The notes: generated from the letters alone by a model not told the origin. DNA of 64,000 bases from Roseovarius sp. A-2 (GCF_002072155.1 NZ_BDIY01000001.1:1-64000); one strand, 5' to 3'; counted from the first letter of the stretch, positions 48,543 to 58,274 are shown. Program-made: numbers and translations.

Positions 48543-49306
48543 GCGGATTGCCGGAGGGTTTTCGCCGCGTGCCGCTGGCGCATCGCGGGCTGCATGATGT
48601 CGCGGATGGCCGCCCCGAGAATTCGCGCGCCGGGGTCGCTGCCGCGATCGCGGCGGGCTATGGGATCGAGATCGACCTGCAACTCAGCCGCGACGGGCAG
48701 GCGATGGTGTTTCACGACTACGACCTTGGCCGTCTGACCGGCGAGAGCGGTCCGGTGCGCCAGCGCGACGCCGCCGATCTGGCGGCCATACCGCTCAAGG
48801 GTGGGGCGGAAGGCATTCCCGACCTGCCCGAAATCCTCGGCCTCGGGGCGGGCCGCGTGCCGCTCTTGATCGAGTTGAAGGATCAGCACGGCCAGATGGG
48901 CGAGACCTGCGGCACGCTGGAGGCGGCCACGGCGCATGCGCTCTCAGGCTATGACGGGCCGGTGGCGGTGATGTCCTTCAACCCGCATATGGTGCTGCGA
49001 ATGGCGGCGCTCGCCCCGGATATCCCGCGCGGTATCGTGACCTGCGGCTACACGCGCAAGGATTGGCCGCTGCTGCGCGCCGAGACCCGCGAGCACCTGC
49101 GCGCGGTGGCGGACTATGGTACGAGCGGGTCGGTCTTCGTCAGCCATGATGTGCACGATCTGGACGCCCTGCGCTTGTCCGAGTTGCGCGGCGAGGGGGC
49201 CGCGATCTTGTGCTGGACGGTGCGCGGCGCCGAGGTGGAGGCGCGCGCCCGCGTGATGGCCGATAACATCACATTCGAGGGCTATCTGCCCGACATCCCG
49301 GCTTGA
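48539..49306 (+). CDS. Glycerophosphodiester phosphodiesterase family protein
   Basis: A 255-residue TIM-barrel phosphodiesterase. Active-site markers are LAHRGLHD near residue 14 (general acid/base His), RPENSRAG and YGIEIDLQLSRDGQAMVFHDYDL, which supply metal and catalytic residues, then VPLLIELKDQ. It probably releases glycerol 3-phosphate from glycerophosphodiesters. There is no signal peptide, so it acts in the cytoplasm. It is coupled to ridA upstream. Confidence 0.92.
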   Translation: MSGLPEGFRRVPLAHRGLHDVADGRPENSRAGVAAAIAAGYGIEIDLQLSRDGQAMVFHDYDLGRLTGESGPVRQRDAADLAAIPLKGGAEGIPDLPEILGLGAGRVPLLIELKDQHGQMGETCGTLEAATAHALSGYDGPVAVMSFNPHMVLRMAALAPDIPRGIVTCGYTRKDWPLLRAETREHLRAVADYGTSGSVFVSHDVHDLDALRLSELRGEGAAILCWTVRGAEVEARARVMADNITFEGYLPDIPA

Positions 49307-49358
49307 GCCGCGCCGGGCGAGGCCCGGATAGAGCCGGGCACGGCACGGGGCCAAGAGC

Positions 49359-50543
49359 ATGAGCGACAGCGAGATCACGATCAGCCTGCATGAGCGGATC
49401 GCCGATATCCCGGCGGCGGTCTGGGATGCCTGCGCCTGCCCCGAGGCCGCACATGGCCGTGCCGAGGATCCGTTCACCACGCACCGTTTTCTCAAGGCGC
49501 TGGAGGACAGCCGCTCGGTCGGCACCGGCAGCGGCTGGCATCCGCATTATATGACCGCCGAGGCGAGCGGGCAGGTGATCGCATGCGCGCCGCTCTACCT
49601 CAAATCCCACAGCCAGGGCGAATATATCTTTGATCACAACTGGGCCCATGCCTATGAGCGTGCGGGTGGGCGCTATTACCCGAAATTCCAGATGGCGGTG
49701 CCGTTCACCCCGGTGACGGGGCGGCGATTTCTGACCCGGCCGGGGTTCGAGGCGGCGGGACGCGCGGCGCTGGTGGAGGGGGCCACGCAGGTGGCCGAGC
49801 GCAACGGGATTTCCTCGTTGCATGTCACCTTCTGCACCGAGGCGGAGGCCGAGGCAGGTGCGGCACTTGGCCTGATGCCCCGGCGCACGCAGCAGTATCA
49901 CTGGGTCAATCGCGGCTACGAGGATTTCGACGCCTTTCTCGCCGATCTGTCATCGCGCAAGCGCAAGACGATCCGCAAGGAGCGTGCTCGCGCGCAAGGT
50001 TTCGGCGGCGAGATCGTGGCGTTGACCGGCGATCAGATCCGGGCAGAGCATTGGGACGCGGTCTGGACTTTCTATCAGGACACCGGCGCGCGCAAATGGG
50101 GCACGCCCTACCTCACCCGCCGCTTTTTCGAGCGCGCGCATGAGACGCTGCGCGACGATATCCTTCTGGTGCTGGCCCTGCGCAACGGGCAGCCGGTGGC
50201 GGGCGCGATGAACCTGATCGGCGCGTCGGCATTATATGGCCGCTACTGGGGCTGCGTCGAGGATCACCCCTGCCTGCATTTCGAACTCTGCTATTACAGG
50301 GCCATGGATTTCGCGATTGATCGCGGATTGCAAAGGGTAGAGGCTGGCGCGCAGGGCGAGCACAAGCTGGCGCGCGGCTATCTGCCGGTGGCCACGCAGT
50401 CGCTGCACTGGCTGCGCGATCCGGGTTTTGCTGAGGCGGTCGCGCATTACCTGGAGGCCGAACGCGCCGCCGTGGATGAGGATATCGAGGTTCTCACCAG
50501 CTATGGCCCGTTCCGAAAAACCACGATGGAGGATCAAGAATGA
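49359..50543 (+). CDS. GNAT-superfamily protein of DUF482 (peptidogalycan biosynthesis-type)
   Basis: A 394-residue protein with the double-GNAT, FemAB-like fold of DUF482. Typical blocks are [67 protein letters not shown] and [23 protein letters not shown]. Its biochemical role is unproven. It overlaps the pterin dehydratase gene by four bases, so they share a transcript. Confidence 0.85.
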   Translation: MSDSEITISLHERIADIPAAVWDACACPEAAHGRAEDPFTTHRFLKALEDSRSVGTGSGWHPHYMTAEASGQVIACAPLYLKSHSQGEYIFDHNWAHAYERAGGRYYPKFQMAVPFTPVTGRRFLTRPGFEAAGRAALVEGATQVAERNGISSLHVTFCTEAEAEAGAALGLMPRRTQQYHWVNRGYEDFDAFLADLSSRKRKTIRKERARAQGFGGEIVALTGDQIRAEHWDAVWTFYQDTGARKWGTPYLTRRFFERAHETLRDDILLVLALRNGQPVAGAMNLIGASALYGRYWGCVEDHPCLHFELCYYRAMDFAIDRGLQRVEAGAQGEHKLARGYLPVATQSLHWLRDPGFAEAVAHYLEAERAAVDEDIEVLTSYGPFRKTTMEDQE

Positions 50544-50836
50544 GCGACAAGCTGAGTGATACCGCGCGCAAGACGACGCTAGAGCCGCTGCTGGAAAACG
50601 GCTGGAGCATGGTCGAGGGGCGCGATGCGATCCACAAGACCTTCAAGTTTGGCGATTTCACCGAGGCGTTCGGCTTCATGACCCGCGCCGCGATCTGGGC
50701 CGAGAAATGGAATCACCACCCGGAATGGTTCAACGTCTACAACAAGGTGGAGATCACCCTGACCACCCATGACGTGGACGGATTGAGTTCGCTCGACGTC
50801 AAGCTTGCGCGCAAAATCGACGGGCTCGCGGGCTGA
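50540..50836 (+). CDS. phhB: 4a-hydroxytetrahydrobiopterin dehydratase
   Basis: A 98-residue pterin-4a-carbinolamine dehydratase. The catalytic cluster [26 protein letters not shown] is diagnostic, with two adjacent histidines and the later His for dehydration. It recycles the pterin product of aromatic amino acid hydroxylases, or serves in molybdopterin chemistry. No phhA lies next to it. Translation is coupled to the GNAT gene. Confidence 0.93.
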   Translation: MSDKLSDTARKTTLEPLLENGWSMVEGRDAIHKTFKFGDFTEAFGFMTRAAIWAEKWNHHPEWFNVYNKVEITLTTHDVDGLSSLDVKLARKIDGLAG

Positions 50837-50847
50837 GCCGTAGTATT

Positions 50848-50940
50848 TCGAGTATTTGGGCCATAAAGAAACCGGGTGGTGTTTCTTCTGGCCGCAACTG
50901 TCCCCGGGGAGCGTGAGGGGCTGGCCCCTCGCACCCGGTG
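50848..50940. repeat. Intergenic repeat-like element with hairpins
   Basis: After the dehydratase stop comes TATTTCGAGTATTTGGGCC, a motif I recall as a dispersed intergenic sequence in Rhodobacteraceae. A hairpin follows (GGCCATAAAGAAAC at 50859-50872 against GTTTCTTCTGGCC ending 50893), then a second (GTGAGGGGC near 50913-50921 against GCCCCTCGCAC at 50924-50934). The two hairpins sit between convergent genes and may end both transcripts. Confidence 0.45.
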
Positions 50941-50946
50941 TCAGGT

Positions 50947-51435
50947 TCAGATCTCGGCCAGCAGTGATTCACCCGCCGTTACCTCGCAGGTGCCGGGGCT
51001 TTCCTCGACATGCAGCACCTTGACGGTGCCGTCCTCGACATACATCGCATAACGCTTGGACCGTGCCAGAAGGCCTGCGGGCGGCGCGTCGAAGTCCATC
51101 CCGATCGCCTTGGTGAAGGCGCTTTGCGGGTCGCCGAGCATGGTTATGCCCGCCTCGGATGCGCCGGTCGCCTCGCCCCAGGCGTTCATCACGAAGGGAT
51201 CGTTGACGCTGACGCAGATGATCTCGTCCACGCCCTTGGCGTCAAACTGCCCCTTGGTGCGCACAAAGCTCGGGACATGTGCTGCGGAACAGGTCGGCGT
51301 ATAGGCACCGGGCACGGCGAAGATCACCACCTTGCGGTCTGCGGTCCTGGCGCTCAGCGCCACCTCTTCGGGGCCGTTCTCGCCCAATTTCAGCAGGGTC
51401 GCGTCGGGCAGTTTGTCGCCAGTGGAAAGGGTCAT
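50947..51435 (-). CDS. Peroxiredoxin (Prx5/AhpE-like, redoxin family)
   Basis: A 162-residue thiol peroxidase. The peroxidatic cysteine is Cys49 in VPGAYTPTCS, with supporting KVVIFAVPGAY and the SVNDPFVMNAW segment typical of Prx5. A late cysteine in SPGTCEVT may act as resolving cysteine. It reduces hydrogen peroxide and organic peroxides. The start at 51435 follows AAGGAGCGACC; the frame continuing to 52368 is antisense to the next gene and is rejected. Confidence 0.94.
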   Translation of the reverse strand: MTLSTGDKLPDATLLKLGENGPEEVALSARTADRKVVIFAVPGAYTPTCSAAHVPSFVRTKGQFDAKGVDEIICVSVNDPFVMNAWGEATGASEAGITMLGDPQSAFTKAIGMDFDAPPAGLLARSKRYAMYVEDGTVKVLHVEESPGTCEVTAGESLLAEI

Positions 51436-51525
51436 GGTCGCTCCTTGTCGTTCTGGTGGATTGCGTGTGGATGTAGATATAGGCGGATGGTAGGCAGGTG
51501 ACCACGGGAAACTCGGGAGATCAAG

Positions 51526-52731
51526 ATGGCAGATGTCGTTGTGGTAGGGGCAGGGCAGGCAGGTGCCGCTTTGGTGGCGAAGCTGCGAAATGATGGCTAT
51601 GACAGCCCGGTGACCCTGATCGGAGACGAGCCGGTGCCGCCCTATCAGCGCCCGCCGCTCTCCAAGAAGTACCTGTTGGGCGACATGGCGCTGGAGCGGC
51701 TCTACCTGCGGCCCGAGAGCTATTATGCCGAGGCCGAGATCGACTTGCGCACCGGTACGCGCGTGACCGGTATCGACCGGGCGGCGCAGGAGGTGGTGAT
51801 GGGCACGGAGCGGCTGGGGTATGAGCATCTCGTGCTGGCCACAGGCTCGCTGCCGCGCCGTCTGCCGGATGCGATTGGCGGCGATCTGGGGGGCGTGCAT
51901 GTGGTGCGCACGCTGGCGGATGTGGATGCGATGGCGCCGGGATTTCAGCGGGGAGCAAAGGTGCTGATCGTCGGCGGCGGCTATATCGGGCTCGAGGCGG
52001 CGGCGGTGGCAGCATCGCGCGGCATGCAGGTGGTTCTGGTCGAGATGGCCGAGCGCATCCTGCAACGGGTGGCCGCCAAGGAAACGTCGGACTATTTTCG
52101 CGCGCTGCATGCCCGCCACGGCGTGGATATCCGCGAGGGCGTGGGGTTGGAGCATCTCCTGGGCGACGGCCATGTCAGCGGCGCGCGGCTCAGCGATGGG
52201 TCCGAGATGGACGTGGACATGGTGATCGTCGGCGTCGGCATCGTGCCCGACACGGGCCTCGCCGAGGCTGCCGGGCTGGAGACCTGCAACGGCATCGCCG
52301 TCGATGCGCAGGGCCGCACCTCGGACCCGGCGATCTGGGCGGTGGGCGATTGCGCCTCCTTCCCGCATCGGGGCGGGCGGCTGCGGCTGGAGAGCGTGCC
52401 CAATGCCATCGACATGGGCGACTGCGTGGCAGGCAATATCATGGGCCGCGCGCAGGTGTACGTGCCGCAGCCGTGGTTCTGGTCAGATCAATACGATGTA
52501 AAATTGCAGATCGCCGGGCTCAGCACCGGCTATGACCGGATCGTGACCCGCGATGGCGGCGCGGCGGTGTCGTTTTGGTATTACCGTGGCGATCAGTTGC
52601 TGGCCGTGGACGCGATGAACGATCCGCGCGCTTATATGGTGGGAAAGCGGCTGATTGATGCCGGGAAATCCGCCGATCCCGCGGTGGTGGCCGATGCCGG
52701 GGCCGATCTCAAACCGCTCTTGAAATCGTGA
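51526..52731 (+). CDS. FAD-dependent NAD(P)H:ferredoxin/rubredoxin-type reductase
   Basis: A 401-residue flavoprotein. It has FAD-binding VVVGAGQAGAALVAKL at the N-terminus, QRPPLSKKYL, a second Rossmann motif VLIVGGGYIGLEAAAVAASRGMQVVLVE for NAD(P)H and the FAD site WAVGDCASFP near residue 270, followed by the RLESVPNAIDMG block. It belongs to the family that feeds electrons to ferredoxins of oxygenases or P450s, but no ferredoxin or oxygenase is encoded nearby. It overlaps rsmD by four bases. Confidence 0.88.
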   Translation: MADVVVVGAGQAGAALVAKLRNDGYDSPVTLIGDEPVPPYQRPPLSKKYLLGDMALERLYLRPESYYAEAEIDLRTGTRVTGIDRAAQEVVMGTERLGYEHLVLATGSLPRRLPDAIGGDLGGVHVVRTLADVDAMAPGFQRGAKVLIVGGGYIGLEAAAVAASRGMQVVLVEMAERILQRVAAKETSDYFRALHARHGVDIREGVGLEHLLGDGHVSGARLSDGSEMDVDMVIVGVGIVPDTGLAEAAGLETCNGIAVDAQGRTSDPAIWAVGDCASFPHRGGRLRLESVPNAIDMGDCVAGNIMGRAQVYVPQPWFWSDQYDVKLQIAGLSTGYDRIVTRDGGAAVSFWYYRGDQLLAVDAMNDPRAYMVGKRLIDAGKSADPAVVADAGADLKPLLKS

Positions 52732-53285
52732 GGATCATCGGCGGCGCGCATCGCGGGCGGGCGCTGGCCAGTGTCGGCAAGGGCGATGCGGCGGCGCATC
52801 TGCGCCCGACCTCCGACCGGGTGCGCGAGAGCCTCTTCAACGTGCTGGCGGGGGGGTATGGCGATCCTGTAACGGGCGCGCATGTGCTTGATATCTTTGC
52901 GGGCACCGGCGCGCTCGGGCTGGAGGCGCTGTCGCGCGGCGCCGAGAGGGCGAGCTTTATCGAGAGCGGGCGCAAGGCGCTGTCCCTGTTGCGGCAGAAT
53001 ATCGGCCTCTGCCGGGCCGAGGCGGTGTGCCGGGTGGTCGCTCAGGATGCACGCAAGCCCGGCGTGAGCCCGACCGCGCCGCATGATCTGGTGTTTCTCG
53101 ACCCGCCCTATGGCAAGGGGCTGGGCGAGGTGGCGCTTGCGGCGGCATTGGCCGGGGGCTGGGTGTCTGAGGCGGCGTTGATCGTCTGGGAGGAAAGTGC
53201 CGCAATCACCCCGCCCGAGGGGATGCACGTGATCGAAGAGCGGCGCTATGGCGACACGGTGATCCGGTTTCTGGAGCGGGGCTAG
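52728..53285 (+). CDS. rsmD: 16S rRNA (guanine-966-N2)-methyltransferase
   Basis: A 185-residue SAM-dependent methyltransferase that modifies G966 of 16S rRNA. The start is GTG at 52728 (MRIIGGAHRGRALAS). It has RPTSDRVRESLFNVL, motif I LDIFAGTGALGLEALSRGA and the catalytic LDPPYGKG. Translation is coupled to the flavoprotein gene through GTGA. Length is normal. Confidence 0.95.
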   Translation: MRIIGGAHRGRALASVGKGDAAAHLRPTSDRVRESLFNVLAGGYGDPVTGAHVLDIFAGTGALGLEALSRGAERASFIESGRKALSLLRQNIGLCRAEAVCRVVAQDARKPGVSPTAPHDLVFLDPPYGKGLGEVALAAALAGGWVSEAALIVWEESAAITPPEGMHVIEERRYGDTVIRFLERG

Positions 53286-53299
53286 GGCGCAAGGCCGCG

Positions 53300-54673
53300 T
53301 CAGCAGTTGGGGATATTCACCGCCAGCCCGCCAAGCGACGTTTCCTTGTATTTCTCGCTCATGTCCGCGCCGGTCTGGCGCATCGTTTCGATACAGGCGT
53401 CGAGCGGCACCAGATGGGTGCCATCGCCGCGCAGCGCCAACGAGGCCGCCGAGACGGCCTTGATCGCGCCCAGCCCGTTGCGCTCGATGCAGGGCACCTG
53501 CACGAGGCCGCGCACCGGATCGCAGGTCATCCCGAGGTGATGCTCGAGCGCAATCTCGGCCGCGTTCTCGATCTGCGCGGGCGTGCCGCCCAGCACCGCC
53601 GCGAGCCCCGCCGCCCCCATGGCAGAGGCAGAGCCGACCTCGGCCTGACACCCCGCCTCGGCACCTGAGATCGAGGCGTTGAACTTGACCAGCCCGCCGA
53701 TCGCCGCCGCCGTCAGCAGAAATTCCTCGATCTGGGCCTCATGCGCACCCGGCACGTGGTCAAGCCAGTATTTGATTACCGCAGGCACCACGCCTGCAGC
53801 CCCGTTGGTGGGCGCGGTCACCACCTGCCCGCCGGCGGCGTTTTCCTCGTTGACGGCCATGGCATAGGCGCTCATCCAGTCGTTGATCTTGTGCGGTGCG
53901 CTCAAATTGGTGCCGCGCTCGGCGATCAGCGCGTCGCGGATGCCCTTGGCGCGGCGCTTGACGCCCAAGCCGCCCGGCAGGATACCATCGGTGCTGAGCC
54001 CGCGTTCGATGCAATCGTCCATCACCTGCCAGATCCGCGCCACGCCGGAGCGCAGGTTCTCCGGCCCGCCGCGCGCCACCTCGTTGGCGCGTTTCATCGC
54101 GGCGATGCTCTTGCCCGAGCGTTCGGCCATATCGAGCATCTCGACCGCTGTTTTGAACGGGTAGGGCACCGGCGCGCCCTCGTCGGTATTGCGGCCTGCT
54201 GCCAGTTCGGCCTCGGTCATCACGAAACCGCCGCCGATTGAATAATAGGTCTCTTGCAGCAGGACGTCGCCCTGCGCGTCGGTGGCCATCAGGATCATGC
54301 CATTGGCATGGCCCGGAAGATTGGGGCCAAAATCGAAGATCAGGTCGTCCTTGGCGTGAAATTTGAGTTCGGGCAGGCCGGGGGGCGTGACGGTATGGGT
54401 CTCGCGGATGGCCTCGAGCGTGGTCTCGGCGGCCTCGGCATCGTAGGTGTCGGGGCGAAACCCCGCCAGCCCGAGGATCGTCGCGCGGTCGCTGGCATGT
54501 CCCACCCCCGTAAAGGCAAGGCTGCCATGCAGCGAGCCCTTGAGCCCCGCATAGTGGAACGGCTCATTGCGCATCCGGTCAAGAAACCGCGCGGCGGCCA
54601 CCATCGGCCCCATCGTGTGCGACGAGGATGGGCCTATACCGACCTTGAACATGTCGAAGACGGATAGAAACAT
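53300..54673 (-). CDS. sdaA: L-serine ammonia-lyase
   Basis: A 457-residue iron-sulfur enzyme that deaminates L-serine to pyruvate and ammonia. It opens with [19 protein letters not shown]. The cluster-binding cysteines include EAGCQAEVG and the [16 protein letters not shown] pair, and a further cysteine is the second-last residue (NIPNC). Alpha and beta domains are fused, as in E. coli SdaA. There is no ACT domain. It converges with rsmD across 14 bases. Confidence 0.96.
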   Translation of the reverse strand: MFLSVFDMFKVGIGPSSSHTMGPMVAAARFLDRMRNEPFHYAGLKGSLHGSLAFTGVGHASDRATILGLAGFRPDTYDAEAAETTLEAIRETHTVTPPGLPELKFHAKDDLIFDFGPNLPGHANGMILMATDAQGDVLLQETYYSIGGGFVMTEAELAAGRNTDEGAPVPYPFKTAVEMLDMAERSGKSIAAMKRANEVARGGPENLRSGVARIWQVMDDCIERGLSTDGILPGGLGVKRRAKGIRDALIAERGTNLSAPHKINDWMSAYAMAVNEENAAGGQVVTAPTNGAAGVVPAVIKYWLDHVPGAHEAQIEEFLLTAAAIGGLVKFNASISGAEAGCQAEVGSASAMGAAGLAAVLGGTPAQIENAAEIALEHHLGMTCDPVRGLVQVPCIERNGLGAIKAVSAASLALRGDGTHLVPLDACIETMRQTGADMSEKYKETSLGGLAVNIPNC

Positions 54674-54785
54674 ATAGCGCGCTCCCTTGGGCCGTGGGTG
54701 GGTCGCGGGCGTTATCCCCGGTTCCTGTCACAGCTACTTGTCCGAAAGCGACCGTGCAAGGGCGTCTCCCTGACATGTGAGCGGA

Positions 54786-55484
54786 TCAGAGCGCCACACC
54801 CTCGGGTGGATCGGCGGGACCGGGGGCGGTAAAGGGCGCAGACCCCAGCCCCTCGGCGCGGGCGGCGGCTATCGCGCTGGCGCGGGACTCAAGGGTTTGG
54901 GCGAGGGTTCGCAAGATCGGCCAGCGGGCAAGATCGAACCAGCCGGTTTCCCCCGCAGGATAGAGCGCGAGCCAGCGCAAGGCCGGGCCCAGGTAGAGGC
55001 CGAGCACGCTGGGTTTGGCCCCGCTGAAGAGGTCAGGATGCGCCGTTGCTGCCGCCTCCAGCGTGTCGAGATGGCGCGCAGCCTCGGTCTGCATATGGGT
55101 GCGCAGCCGGGTCTGTGCGTCGATATCCGCGCCTGCATATTGATCGGGATAGAAGATCATACGCATCGCCGGATGCAGCGTGTTTGAGAGAAAGAACAGC
55201 CACTTGAGCAGCGCGCCGCGTGCCGAATGATCCGGGGCGGGGGCGAGATCGCCGTGCCGGTCGGCGAGCCACAGCAGGATCGCGCCGGTTTCGAAGACGG
55301 GGCCATCGGGCGTCTCCAGCACCGGAATCAGCCCCGCTGGGTTGAGCGCCAGATAGGCGGGCGATTTCTGCGCCCGCACGCGGCGATCGACCAGCACGGT
55401 CTCGTAGGACACGCCCAGTTCCTCCAGTGCGAGGCGGATCACGAGCGAGGCATTGTCGGGTGCGTAATGCAGGCGGTAGGTCAT
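54786..55484 (-). CDS. Glutathione S-transferase family protein
   Basis: A 232-residue protein with an N-terminal thioredoxin-like GST domain (LHYAPDNASLVIRLALEELG, NPAGLIPVLETPDGPVFETGAILLWLAD) and a C-terminal helical domain with HLDTLEAAATAHPDLFSG. The family conjugates or reduces compounds with glutathione. The ATG at 55484 lies 52 bases from the DUF1244 gene end, so co-transcription is possible. Confidence 0.9.
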   Translation of the reverse strand: MTYRLHYAPDNASLVIRLALEELGVSYETVLVDRRVRAQKSPAYLALNPAGLIPVLETPDGPVFETGAILLWLADRHGDLAPAPDHSARGALLKWLFFLSNTLHPAMRMIFYPDQYAGADIDAQTRLRTHMQTEAARHLDTLEAAATAHPDLFSGAKPSVLGLYLGPALRWLALYPAGETGWFDLARWPILRTLAQTLESRASAIAAARAEGLGSAPFTAPGPADPPEGVAL

Positions 55485-55536
55485 GGCGTGACCCTAGCGG
55501 GCCCTGCGCCCGCGCCTTGCCGGAAAGCGACCCTGC

Positions 55537-55851
55537 TCAGCCCTTTTCGCCCACATTTTCGGCGAATGCGGCCTCGAAGGCAGCTTTCTTTTCGGCATCG
55601 GCATCGATCTGGTAGCGCGATTTCCACCGGTCATAGGGCATGCCGTAGAAGATCTCGCGGGCCTCGTCCTTGGTCATCGCGATGTCGCGGGCATGGGCGG
55701 CCTCCTGATACCAGCGGCTCAGACAGTTGCGGCAAAAACCTGCGAGGTTCATCAGGTCGATATTCTGCACATCGGTGCGCTTTTCCATCAGGTGATCGCG
55801 CAGGGTGCGGAACGCGGCGGCTTCGAGTTCGATCCGGGTCTGGTCGTCCAT
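55537..55851 (-). CDS. DUF1244 domain protein
   Basis: A 104-residue protein with a CRNCLSRWYQEAA motif followed by IAMTKDEAREIFYGMPYDRWKSRYQ, which I recognise as DUF1244. The paired cysteines suggest metal or cluster binding, but function is unknown. The start MDDQTR at 55851 has AAAGGAGC upstream; a frame extending to 55905 is not preferred. It lies between the GST gene and the N-formylglutamate amidohydrolase gene, all minus strand. Confidence 0.85.
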   Translation of the reverse strand: MDDQTRIELEAAAFRTLRDHLMEKRTDVQNIDLMNLAGFCRNCLSRWYQEAAHARDIAMTKDEAREIFYGMPYDRWKSRYQIDADAEKKAAFEAAFAENVGEKG

Positions 55852-55911
55852 GGGTTCAGCTCCTTTGTTTGGTGTCAAGATGTGGCGCGCGTGGAGCGCA
55901 TGCAAGCCCCG

Positions 55912-56652
55912 TCAGACGCCGATCATATCCGCCACCTCGGTCAGGATGGGCGCAAGGCGCGCGGCCCACGCCGTCTGTTGCCCGGGTGTCTCGATCAGAT
56001 CGTTGCGCAGTTCAATGAGCACGTTGGGCCGTTCATGGGCAATGGCATGGCGCGCGATGGCGTCGCCGGGCAGGTGCCCGCCATAGGGTTCGTTATCGCC
56101 GACACAAAGGTCCGGTTCCTCGCGCAGCCGCGCCAGCAGCGGGCGGGCAAATCGCGTGTCGGCGGCATAGAGCAGGCCGATATGCCAGGGCCGTGGCGGG
56201 CGGCCCTTGAGCTGCGGGGTGAAGCTGTGGATCGAGACGATCACCGTGTCGTCGCGCCGGGCGGCAAGCTGCGAGAGTGCGGTGTGATAGGGCCGGTAGA
56301 GCCGGTTCAGACGGCGCTCTATCTCGGGCCCGTCGGCGTGGCGATTGGCCGGGACCACCGTGCCGTCATAGAGTTTCATCACCAGCGTCGGGTCATCCTC
56401 GCCCCGGTTCGGGTCAATCACCAGGCGTGAGAAATTCGACAGGATCGCGGGACCGTCGAGGACCTGCGCCAGCCCCCGCGCCACCCCTGCCGCACCCACG
56501 TCATAGGCGATGTGGCGGGCCATGTCCGCAGGCGCCACGCCCAGGCACCCGCCATTGACGAAGGGCGGCACCGTATTGGTCGCGTGATCGCAGGTCACCA
56601 GCCAGCGTGTGGCGCGTGCCGCCCCGTCGATTTCATAAGGCTGATACATCAT
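55912..56652 (-). CDS. N-formylglutamate amidohydrolase family protein
   Basis: A 246-residue zinc hydrolase of the HutG/N-formylglutamate deformylase family. Key segments are LVTCDHATNTVPPFV near the N-terminus, ARHIAYDVGAAGVARGLAQVLDGPAILSNFSRLVIDPNR and IVSIHSFTPQL. It may release formate from formylglutamate or act on related N-acyl amino acids; no histidine-degradation genes are adjacent. The start MMYQPYE at 56652 is chosen over the longer frame to 56823, which would cross the pyk promoter region. Confidence 0.85.
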   Translation of the reverse strand: MMYQPYEIDGAARATRWLVTCDHATNTVPPFVNGGCLGVAPADMARHIAYDVGAAGVARGLAQVLDGPAILSNFSRLVIDPNRGEDDPTLVMKLYDGTVVPANRHADGPEIERRLNRLYRPYHTALSQLAARRDDTVIVSIHSFTPQLKGRPPRPWHIGLLYAADTRFARPLLARLREEPDLCVGDNEPYGGHLPGDAIARHAIAHERPNVLIELRNDLIETPGQQTAWAARLAPILTEVADMIGV

Positions 56653-56730
56653 CGTGTTGGATTTCCCTCGGTCTTCCTCTAGGACAGTTGCGCCGGGATG
56701 TGAATTGCGCAATAAGGCGATTGAAGCTTG

Positions 56731-56744
56731 TGTTAGCGATAACA
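56731..56744. promoter_or_regulatory. LacI-type operator upstream of pyk
   Basis: TGTTA-GCGA-TAACA is a dyad with perfect five-base arms around a central CG, the geometry bound by LacI-family carbon regulators. It lies 45-58 bases upstream of the pyk ATG, and a TTGAAG (-35-like) starts at 56721. This position would let a bound protein overlap the promoter. It could equally affect the divergent N-formylglutamate amidohydrolase gene. Confidence 0.5.
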
Positions 56745-56788
56745 TCGCTTTTGGCAAGGCCTGAAAGACGAGAGACGAAGGAGCACAG

Positions 56789-58234
56789 ATGAGACGCCAC
56801 CGCAATGTCAAGATCGTGGCCACGCTTGGCCCCGCCTCTTCGGATTACGACACCATTCGCGCCCTGCACGAGGCCGGGGCGGATGTCTTTCGCCTCAACA
56901 TGAGCCACGGCGAGCACGCCGATATCGCCGAACGTCATCGCATCATTCGCCAGATCGAAGAGGATACGGGCAGTCCGATTGCCATTCTCGCCGATCTTCA
57001 GGGCCCCAAGCTGCGCGTTGGCACTTTTGCACGCGGGGAAGAGGAACTGATCGAAGGCGCCGCGTTCCGTCTCGATCTCGACGATGCAGAGGGGGATGCC
57101 GCGCGCGTGAACCTACCGCATCCCGAGATTTTTGCCGCATTGGAGCCGGGCGCGGATCTACTGGTCAACGATGGCAAGATCCGGTTGCGGGTGCGTACCT
57201 GCGGGCCAGACCATGCCGATTGCGAGGTGGTCGCGGGTGGCACGATCTCGAATCGCAAGGGTGTGAACGTTCCCGACGTGATCCTGCCGCTGGCTGCGCT
57301 GTCGGACAAGGATCGCGCCGATCTGGAATTCGTCTGCGAACTGGGTGTCGACTGGCTGGCGCTGAGCTTTGTGCAGCGCCCCGAGGATGTGAATGAGGGG
57401 CGGGTGCTGGTGAACGGGCGCGCCGCGATCATGTCGAAGATCGAGAAACCGGCGGCGGTGAAATGCTTTGACGACATTCTCGCGGTCAGTGATGGCATCA
57501 TGGTGGCGCGCGGCGATCTGGGGGTGGAACTGCCGGTGCAGAACGTGCCGCCGATCCAGAAACGGCTGGTGCGCAAGTGCCGCGCCATGGCCAAGCCGGT
57601 GATCGTGGCAACTCAGATGCTCGAATCGATGATCGAGAGCCCGATGCCCACCCGCGCCGAGGTGTCGGACGTGGCCACCGCAATCTACGAGGGCGCGGAC
57701 GCAATCATGCTGTCGGCGGAATCGGCGGCGGGCGATTACCCGGTCGAGGCGGTGCAGACGATGGACAATGTCGCCCGCGAGGTCGAGGACGACCCGACCT
57801 ATCGCGAGGTGATTGAGGCCAGCCGCCGCGCGAACCGGCAGACCGTGGCCGATGGTATCGTTGCCGCCGCCCGCGAGATCGCCGAAACCACCGATATCAA
57901 GGTGATTTGCTGCTACACCGAATCGGGCACCACCGCTCTCTTGACCGCGCGCGAACGGCCAAAGGTGCCGATCATCGGCCTGACCAGCCTTCGCGGCACC
58001 GCGCGGCGTCTGGCGCTGACATGGGGCGTGCATCCGGTGATGACCGGCGAACTCACCCGCTTCAAGATGGCGGTGATCAACGCGGCCCGCGCCGCCCGCG
58101 CCGAGGGCTATGCCGAGGAGTCCGATCAGATCGTGGTCACCGCCGGGGTGCCGTTCAACGTGCCGGGCACCACCAACATCCTGCGCGTGGCCCCCTGTCA
58201 GGAAAGTTTGATTTACGCCACCGATCCGGGGTAG
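56789..58234 (+). CDS. pyk: Pyruvate kinase
   Basis: A 481-residue glycolytic enzyme that converts phosphoenolpyruvate and ADP to pyruvate and ATP. It opens with HRNVKIVATLGPASS and has FRLNMSHGEHAD, ILADLQGPKLRVG, the catalytic AAIMSKIEKPAAVK and MVARGDLGVELP, then AMAKPVIVATQMLESMI. The C-terminal allosteric domain includes ICCYTESGTTALLTARERP. GAAGGAGCACAG precedes the start. A LacI-type palindrome upstream suggests control by carbon status. Confidence 0.97.
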   Translation: MRRHRNVKIVATLGPASSDYDTIRALHEAGADVFRLNMSHGEHADIAERHRIIRQIEEDTGSPIAILADLQGPKLRVGTFARGEEELIEGAAFRLDLDDAEGDAARVNLPHPEIFAALEPGADLLVNDGKIRLRVRTCGPDHADCEVVAGGTISNRKGVNVPDVILPLAALSDKDRADLEFVCELGVDWLALSFVQRPEDVNEGRVLVNGRAAIMSKIEKPAAVKCFDDILAVSDGIMVARGDLGVELPVQNVPPIQKRLVRKCRAMAKPVIVATQMLESMIESPMPTRAEVSDVATAIYEGADAIMLSAESAAGDYPVEAVQTMDNVAREVEDDPTYREVIEASRRANRQTVADGIVAAAREIAETTDIKVICCYTESGTTALLTARERPKVPIIGLTSLRGTARRLALTWGVHPVMTGELTRFKMAVINAARAARAEGYAEESDQIVVTAGVPFNVPGTTNILRVAPCQESLIYATDPG

Positions 58235-58274
58235 ACTTGCTCAATTGACGCAAGCGATTTCCCAGAGGCGTATG

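Noticed and set aside
50947-52368. A 473-codon frame extending the peroxiredoxin upstream
   Set aside because: The extension is antisense to the FAD oxidoreductase gene; the real start at 51435 has a strong ribosome site and gives the normal 162-residue length.
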